Below are positions 59,688 to 64,000 of a stretch of DNA of 64,000 nt, piece by piece; position 1 is the first letter of the stretch, and each line of letters starts with the position of its first letter. The stretch comes from an uncultured Oscillospiraceae bacterium. GTDB lineage: Bacteria > Bacillota > Clostridia > Oscillospirales > Oscillospiraceae. The position numbers and the translations under genes were made by a program. The stretch lies in assembly GCA_947627285.1 (NCBI GenBank), contig CANQVL010000001.1, positions 1-64,000 of the forward strand, written 5' to 3'. The notes beneath the pieces are model-generated. The model saw nothing but the letters and a program-made list of their open reading frames with translations, was not told where the DNA came from and did not search any database.

Positions 59688-61589
59688 TTATCTCACGTAG
59701 TCGTCCACGCCTGCCTCTAGGAGGGCGGCGGCGGTGACTATCATCACGGCAGTGCCGGTGGTGTTGCACTGCTGAGGCGTGCTCCCGCCCGCCGTCCAGA
59801 TGGACCCCGCCGCGTCGGGGGGACCGCTCCAGGTGCCGCCGTAATACCCGTCCTCCGTCCTGTCGTTGGTGACAATGGAGCGGGCGGTGGCGTAAAGAAG
59901 CTCCCGCATCTCCTCCGTCCCCGGCAGGGACAGCACATCGGAGACGTAAAACGCCGTGAAGGTCCCGTTCGTCCAGGCGTCCCTGTCGTCCAGGAGAACG
60001 CCGTTGTCATTGTAATTTGCCAGTATCCCCCGGGTGGTGCGGTACGCCCGGTCCAGGTACTCCTTTTCGCCGGTCGCCCGGTAAAATTTAACCGACAGCG
60101 ACGCCATGCCCATGTTTGCCGTCAAAAATGAGTTGCTTGCCGCCTCATGTATGCTCAGCGCCGGGGGATTGTCGGAGAATATCTCGTCCAGGCTCTCGAC
60201 GTAGTATATCCCGTCCTCGCGTCCCAGCCTTTTCTGCATCCTCTCATAGGACGCCAGCGCCTGGTCATAGAATCTCTGCTGACCGGTGATCTCCCAGATT
60301 CGCATCCAGCTCAGGGCGATGCCCACCTCGTAGAGGGACATGGACGTGGAGTTGTCGCCGTAGTACATCATGTCCTTGTCGGGGTCGTACCACCTGGAGT
60401 AGGTGTTGTCAAGCAGATTTATCGCCCGCTTTAGGAACCACTCGTCCTGGGTCACCGTGTAGAAGGTGAGAAGCATCATGGCGTTCCAGGAGCAGTCGTC
60501 CGAGGCCCAGTTGAAGTTGCCGCCCGCGTTTTCCAGCTCCCAGGGCTGGAAGTCCTCCCGGAAAAAGCGCGCCTCGGCCCTGAGCATATCCTCGTATACG
60601 CTGTCGCCCGTCAAAAACCACATATCGTAAATGCCGAACACGAGCATTGAGGTCTCCCAGATGGACCCGCGTGGGTCCGGCAGGTCGTCTCCGGGTAGGC
60701 CGTTCCAGGTGGGAACGAGCTTGCCGGTTTTCAGATCGCCTGTCCAGAAATTTTTCCTCACGTCCTTTTGCGCCTGCTCGGCGATGCGCAGGTAATAGCC
60801 CCGGTCCTCGGGGGATATTTCGCTCAAAAGCTGCTCCATTTCGTTCAAGGGCTTTTCCAGCTCCTCCTTTTTGAGGTCGGAGAAGGCGATCTCCGGACAT
60901 TCCGTCCAAAAGCCCACGCGCACGGCCTTGCTGAAGTCCCTGTTTGAGATCTCCTCCGTCACCGCCTCGGCGAGCACCGAATCCGACTGGGAAAGGCTCA
61001 AACGCATGACCGTCTCGTCGCCCGAACGGCTCACGGACAGAAGCAAAGGCTTGCCCGTATCGACCGTCACGGGCTTTGCGTCCTTCAGAACGGATTCCCT
61101 GTCCTCCGTTCCCTTGAAGCGGCAAGCCGCAAGACGTATGGCGCCGTCCTCCCCCGCCTCTATGCCGGCGGAGAGCGCTGGCCTGCCGTCAGCCGTTCCA
61201 AACAGGATATATCCGAAGCCTCCGGCGGGCACGTCCCCGGAAAGCTCCAGCCGGACGCTGACCGTCCAGCCCCAGGAGTCCCCCGGAGCGCAGGCGTCGT
61301 CCCAGACAACGGGGCCGTCGTCGGTCTTATCCTCGCCGTCGTCCTTCGGCGTCTCGCCGCCGGGTACATCCCCGCCGCCGGGTGCGTCCGTATCGGAACC
61401 GGTGTCCCCCTCGGGCGGGGACGCCTCTCCGCCCCCTTCGGGCGGGGACGTGCCGGCGTCTCCGTTGGGAGGAGAGGCGGTATTGTCCCCGTCAGGGGTC
61501 CCGGACGGCTCCGCCGGACCGCCGGAACAGCCTCCGAGAAGGCTCAGAACCATGGCGGTCATCAGGAGCAGCGCCCAAATTCGTTTCAT
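59688..61589 (-). CDS. Lipoprotein glycoside hydrolase, six-hairpin fold (GH76-like)
   Basis: 633 residues. Lipobox LSLLGGC with Cys21, then a Pro/Gly/Ser/Asp-rich linker (about 22-95), a beta-rich domain (about 95-245), and an (alpha/alpha)6-type domain (about 255-633). NFNWASDDCSWNAMMLLTFY carries an Asp pair like the catalytic pair of GH76 alpha-1,6-mannanases; other helical-barrel families are possible. AAGGAGG lies 7 nt before ATG 61589. 30 bp after the surface-protein stop, so cotranscribed with it. Acts outside the membrane. Confidence 0.72.
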   Translation of the reverse strand: MKRIWALLLMTAMVLSLLGGCSGGPAEPSGTPDGDNTASPPNGDAGTSPPEGGGEASPPEGDTGSDTDAPGGGDVPGGETPKDDGEDKTDDGPVVWDDACAPGDSWGWTVSVRLELSGDVPAGGFGYILFGTADGRPALSAGIEAGEDGAIRLAACRFKGTEDRESVLKDAKPVTVDTGKPLLLSVSRSGDETVMRLSLSQSDSVLAEAVTEEISNRDFSKAVRVGFWTECPEIAFSDLKKEELEKPLNEMEQLLSEISPEDRGYYLRIAEQAQKDVRKNFWTGDLKTGKLVPTWNGLPGDDLPDPRGSIWETSMLVFGIYDMWFLTGDSVYEDMLRAEARFFREDFQPWELENAGGNFNWASDDCSWNAMMLLTFYTVTQDEWFLKRAINLLDNTYSRWYDPDKDMMYYGDNSTSMSLYEVGIALSWMRIWEITGQQRFYDQALASYERMQKRLGREDGIYYVESLDEIFSDNPPALSIHEAASNSFLTANMGMASLSVKFYRATGEKEYLDRAYRTTRGILANYNDNGVLLDDRDAWTNGTFTAFYVSDVLSLPGTEEMRELLYATARSIVTNDRTEDGYYGGTWSGPPDAAGSIWTAGGSTPQQCNTTGTAVMIVTAAALLEAGVDDYVR

Positions 61590-61619
61590 CAAATGGCCTC
61601 CTTTTCTGAGGGGTCCGGC

Positions 61620-64000
61620 TCAGCCGCGTTTCCCGGAACGGACGCCGAAACGCTCCCTCTTCCAAATCAGCACAGCCATTCCGCCGGCGGAGAGGAGAAG
61701 CGCCGTCAACCAGAACGCCAGGGCGCCGCTGTCTCCCGTGATGGGCGTGGCGTCAAGTCCGCCGAAGCCGGAGAACTGGACGGTGCCGGCGTAAACGCCG
61801 ATCTCAAAGTTTTCGTTGTCGGGCTCAGTGGGCGTCATATCGAAGCTGCGCTTTGTCTTGTTCGTGTCCAGCGTGACGTGTATGTCCCCGCCGCCGGAAC
61901 GCTCCACCAGCACCTTCACAAGGCTGCCCTCGGTGTCCAGCCAGCCAAGCTCGGAGCCGTTGATCTTCACATACACCTGGTCCCCGTTGGCGTGGCGGCT
62001 GTCGATCTCAAATATCGCCCCCATGATCTTGCAATATGCGCTGGAGTCCTTGCTCACCTTCACGTCCATGGATACGGTGAAATCCTGCCTGTTGGGGTAC
62101 AGGGGCTTCCAAATCCTGTTGTTCCCCTTGGGGGTGTAGGTCGCCTTGAAGCGCTGACCGCTGTACAGTGTCCAGCCGGTAAAGTTTCCGTTGTCGTTGT
62201 CCCAGCCGTAATCGGCGAATGTCTTGGGTCTTGCCGGCTCCTCCACCTTGTCCCACACGGGGGCGGTGAGGTAGTAGGGCGCAGTGTTCTCGTCGGGCAC
62301 ATTGACCGACAGCACCGCCTGGGTCCCCTGGGTCAAAAGCTGTGTGAATTTATCTCCCATGCCGTCTTCCTTGAACTTCGCGGCGGTGAGGAGCTCGTCG
62401 ATGAGCTTTGTCTTGCCGTCCAGCACCTGGAACCTCAGGCCGTTCTCCCCGGAGAGGCGGACTATGCGCAGCTGGATGTCGTTCAGCTGGCCCGAGCCCT
62501 CCTTGGTGCCCCAGACGGACACGGTGTCGGCGCTCCAGGTATCGGTTCCCGCGTCATAGAGCTGGACGCCCAGGTAGACCTGGTTGACGCCGTTGTCGTT
62601 TATGTACCGCTTCAGCCGGGCAAACAGATAGTTTTCGCTGTCGGGGAGACGGAGCTTCAAGGCCGTCTGCTCTCCCCAAACGCCGCTGCCGGTGAGCCGG
62701 CTTTCCGTCACCCAATTCATGGAAACGGCGAATTCCTTGGTAAGGTCGATGGTCTGCTTCAGTATGGCGTCGTCGCCGGTCTTATCCGTCAGTATGAGCC
62801 GCCCGTCGGCCTCGTCCACTGTCCAGCCGCCGCCCAGTCTCCAAAGCTCGGTATCTATGAGGCCGTCATCAGCCGTCTCGCCGTCCTTAATGCCGTTTTC
62901 CAGATCCCGGGCGGGGCTGTCAGCGTCCAGCTGTCCCTGAGCGATGCCGGAGAAGGAGACGGTTCCCGCGTAGCTCCCCAGCTCCAGGTTTATATGGTCC
63001 CTCTCGGGCGCCGTCACGGTGTCCACGAGCTCCGTCTCGTTGTTATTTCCCCGGAGCCTTACAAGTATCTTGCCCTGACCGATGGCGTAGGACAGCTCAA
63101 CGGCTACCTCACAGCCCTCGGCGTCCAGCCACTGCTCGCCGATTTTGTCAAGTCCCTTGACATATATCTGGTTGCCGTTCCCGTTGCGGCTGTCAAGCTC
63201 CACGGTGCCGCCCATCAGCTTGACATACGCGCTCGATTCCGTGCCGGGCGTCACATTCAAGGTCACGGTGAAGCCGTCGCCGTCGGTGTCCAGCTCCTTC
63301 CATACCCTGTTGTTGACCGCGGCGGAACGGTCCACGCTGAAGTCCGTCTCGCTGTCGAACACCCAGCCGGTGAGGTCGTCGCTGTCCGAGCTCCAGCCGG
63401 AGGTATTTCCGGCGCTCTGATTGGACGGGGCCGGGGGTGTGTAGGGCGTGATGGGAGGACTCTCCGGTTCGCTCTCGGCGGTCGGGGGAGTATCCGGCTT
63501 TGCGGGACCGTCGCCGCCCTGAATTTCACTAAATGTTGCCGTGCCTGCGTACAAACCCAGCTCAAGGCTTGCTTTGTCTTTTTCTCCTTCATTTATGGTC
63601 AGATAGCCGCCCGTAGAGGCAGCGGCAACGCGGGCTTTCCCGCCGACGCTTTCGACTACGGCTGTGATGGTGTCCTGCACGGCAGCCTTGGTCAGCGTAA
63701 CCGTGACCTCAAACCCCGGGGCGTCGATCCATGTTCCAGAATCGGAACCGTTCAGCTTCACGCAAACCTGATCGCCGTTGGCTCCGCGGTTGTCGATCTC
63801 TACCGTACCGCCCTTCAGTTTAACATATGCGCTGGAGTTTGCCTCAGGCTTGACGGTTACGGTCACTTTAAAGTTGTCTTTTTCACCACCAATCACGTCT
63901 TTCCAGACGCGGGTGTCTTCTCCCTGATATGTCCCCGTCAGAACCTCTCCGTCGGTGATTTCCCAGCCGGTAAAGTCAGGATTTCCACTGTCCGTGTCCC
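61620..64000 (-). CDS. Repeat-containing sortase-anchored surface protein (5' end beyond window)
   Basis: At least 793 residues; the frame is still open at 64000. Three related beta-sandwich modules of about 150 residues share a TGW, an (N)R(I/V)WK, SSAYxKxxGxxxEIDSR, xGxQVYVK and YAGTVxFSG order (one partly cut at the window edge). Between the second and third is a distinct LamG-like module (about 190 residues, GLIDTELWRLGGGWTVDEADG). The C-terminus has TPITGDSG, a hydrophobic span and a basic tail, a variant sorting signal. Likely glycan-binding and wall-anchored; cotranscribed with the GH lipoprotein. Confidence 0.8.
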   Translation of the reverse strand, partial: DTDSGNPDFTGWEITDGEVLTGTYQGEDTRVWKDVIGGEKDNFKVTVTVKPEANSSAYVKLKGGTVEIDNRGANGDQVCVKLNGSDSGTWIDAPGFEVTVTLTKAAVQDTITAVVESVGGKARVAAASTGGYLTINEGEKDKASLELGLYAGTATFSEIQGGDGPAKPDTPPTAESEPESPPITPYTPPAPSNQSAGNTSGWSSDSDDLTGWVFDSETDFSVDRSAAVNNRVWKELDTDGDGFTVTLNVTPGTESSAYVKLMGGTVELDSRNGNGNQIYVKGLDKIGEQWLDAEGCEVAVELSYAIGQGKILVRLRGNNNETELVDTVTAPERDHINLELGSYAGTVSFSGIAQGQLDADSPARDLENGIKDGETADDGLIDTELWRLGGGWTVDEADGRLILTDKTGDDAILKQTIDLTKEFAVSMNWVTESRLTGSGVWGEQTALKLRLPDSENYLFARLKRYINDNGVNQVYLGVQLYDAGTDTWSADTVSVWGTKEGSGQLNDIQLRIVRLSGENGLRFQVLDGKTKLIDELLTAAKFKEDGMGDKFTQLLTQGTQAVLSVNVPDENTAPYYLTAPVWDKVEEPARPKTFADYGWDNDNGNFTGWTLYSGQRFKATYTPKGNNRIWKPLYPNRQDFTVSMDVKVSKDSSAYCKIMGAIFEIDSRHANGDQVYVKINGSELGWLDTEGSLVKVLVERSGGGDIHVTLDTNKTKRSFDMTPTEPDNENFEIGVYAGTVQFSGFGGLDATPITGDSGALAFWLTALLLSAGGMAVLIWKRERFGVRSGKRG

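Overview
The window reads as chromosomal DNA of a strictly anaerobic, GC-rich member of the Clostridia (Bacillota), probably an Oscillospirales-type gut organism. The taxonomic call is inference. It rests on a bifurcating-type hydrogenase module, GTP-type PEP carboxykinase, folate-type tRNA methylation (TrmFO), SLH and sortase-type surface proteins, a glycyl radical enzyme, and strong AGGAGG ribosome sites with sigma-A promoters.

Layout. 1-2.5 kb: hydC-hydB-hydA' under a promoter carrying a Rex-like box. 2.6-8.5 kb: glycerophosphodiesterase, PEP carboxykinase and a MATE-rsmA-mpg run. 8.5-11.9 kb: tRNA-Pro, a LysM protein, and lacI-malQ with a perfect LacI-family operator just downstream of the promoter. 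12-16 kb: a tightly overlapping GntR/ABC/permease/secreted-protein operon behind two tandem operators. 16-22.6 kb: a carbohydrate locus of GH53 galactanase, a small zinc ribbon, an unrecognised 614-residue protein and a DUF5107-TPR protein. 22.7-26.8 kb: a MarR-led operon of lipid-modifying enzymes. 26.9-37.5 kb: ftsH, an AT-richer scar with gene remnants, transporters, hydrolases, an SLH protein, paired chromate transporters and an OhrR-like regulator. 37.6-38.8 kb: an ECF sigma/anti-sigma pair. 39-48 kb: one long housekeeping operon (HAD, TrmH, dprA, topA, trmFO, plsX, rnc, radical SAM). 48.1-49.5 kb: rpe-recR behind a structured leader.

49.6-59.6 kb is the most interesting block. It holds a glycyl radical enzyme of unknown substrate and its activase, an FGGY kinase, a YesL-like membrane protein, an MFS transporter, a mannose-6-phosphate isomerase homologue, a ROK repressor and an aldose epimerase. 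Two near-identical 9-5-9 inverted repeats sit on the -35 boxes of all three promoters, so the whole block looks like one regulon. Next to it lie a GH76-like lipoprotein and a repeat-rich sortase-anchored surface protein that runs off the right edge.

A second notable signal is a pair of about 213-nt elements (28761-28974 on +, 32651-32863 on -). Each starts 5-6 nt after a stop codon and has four hairpins joined by conserved linkers. Several stems differ almost completely in sequence but remain base-paired, as expected of a structured RNA or hairpin-based repeat family.
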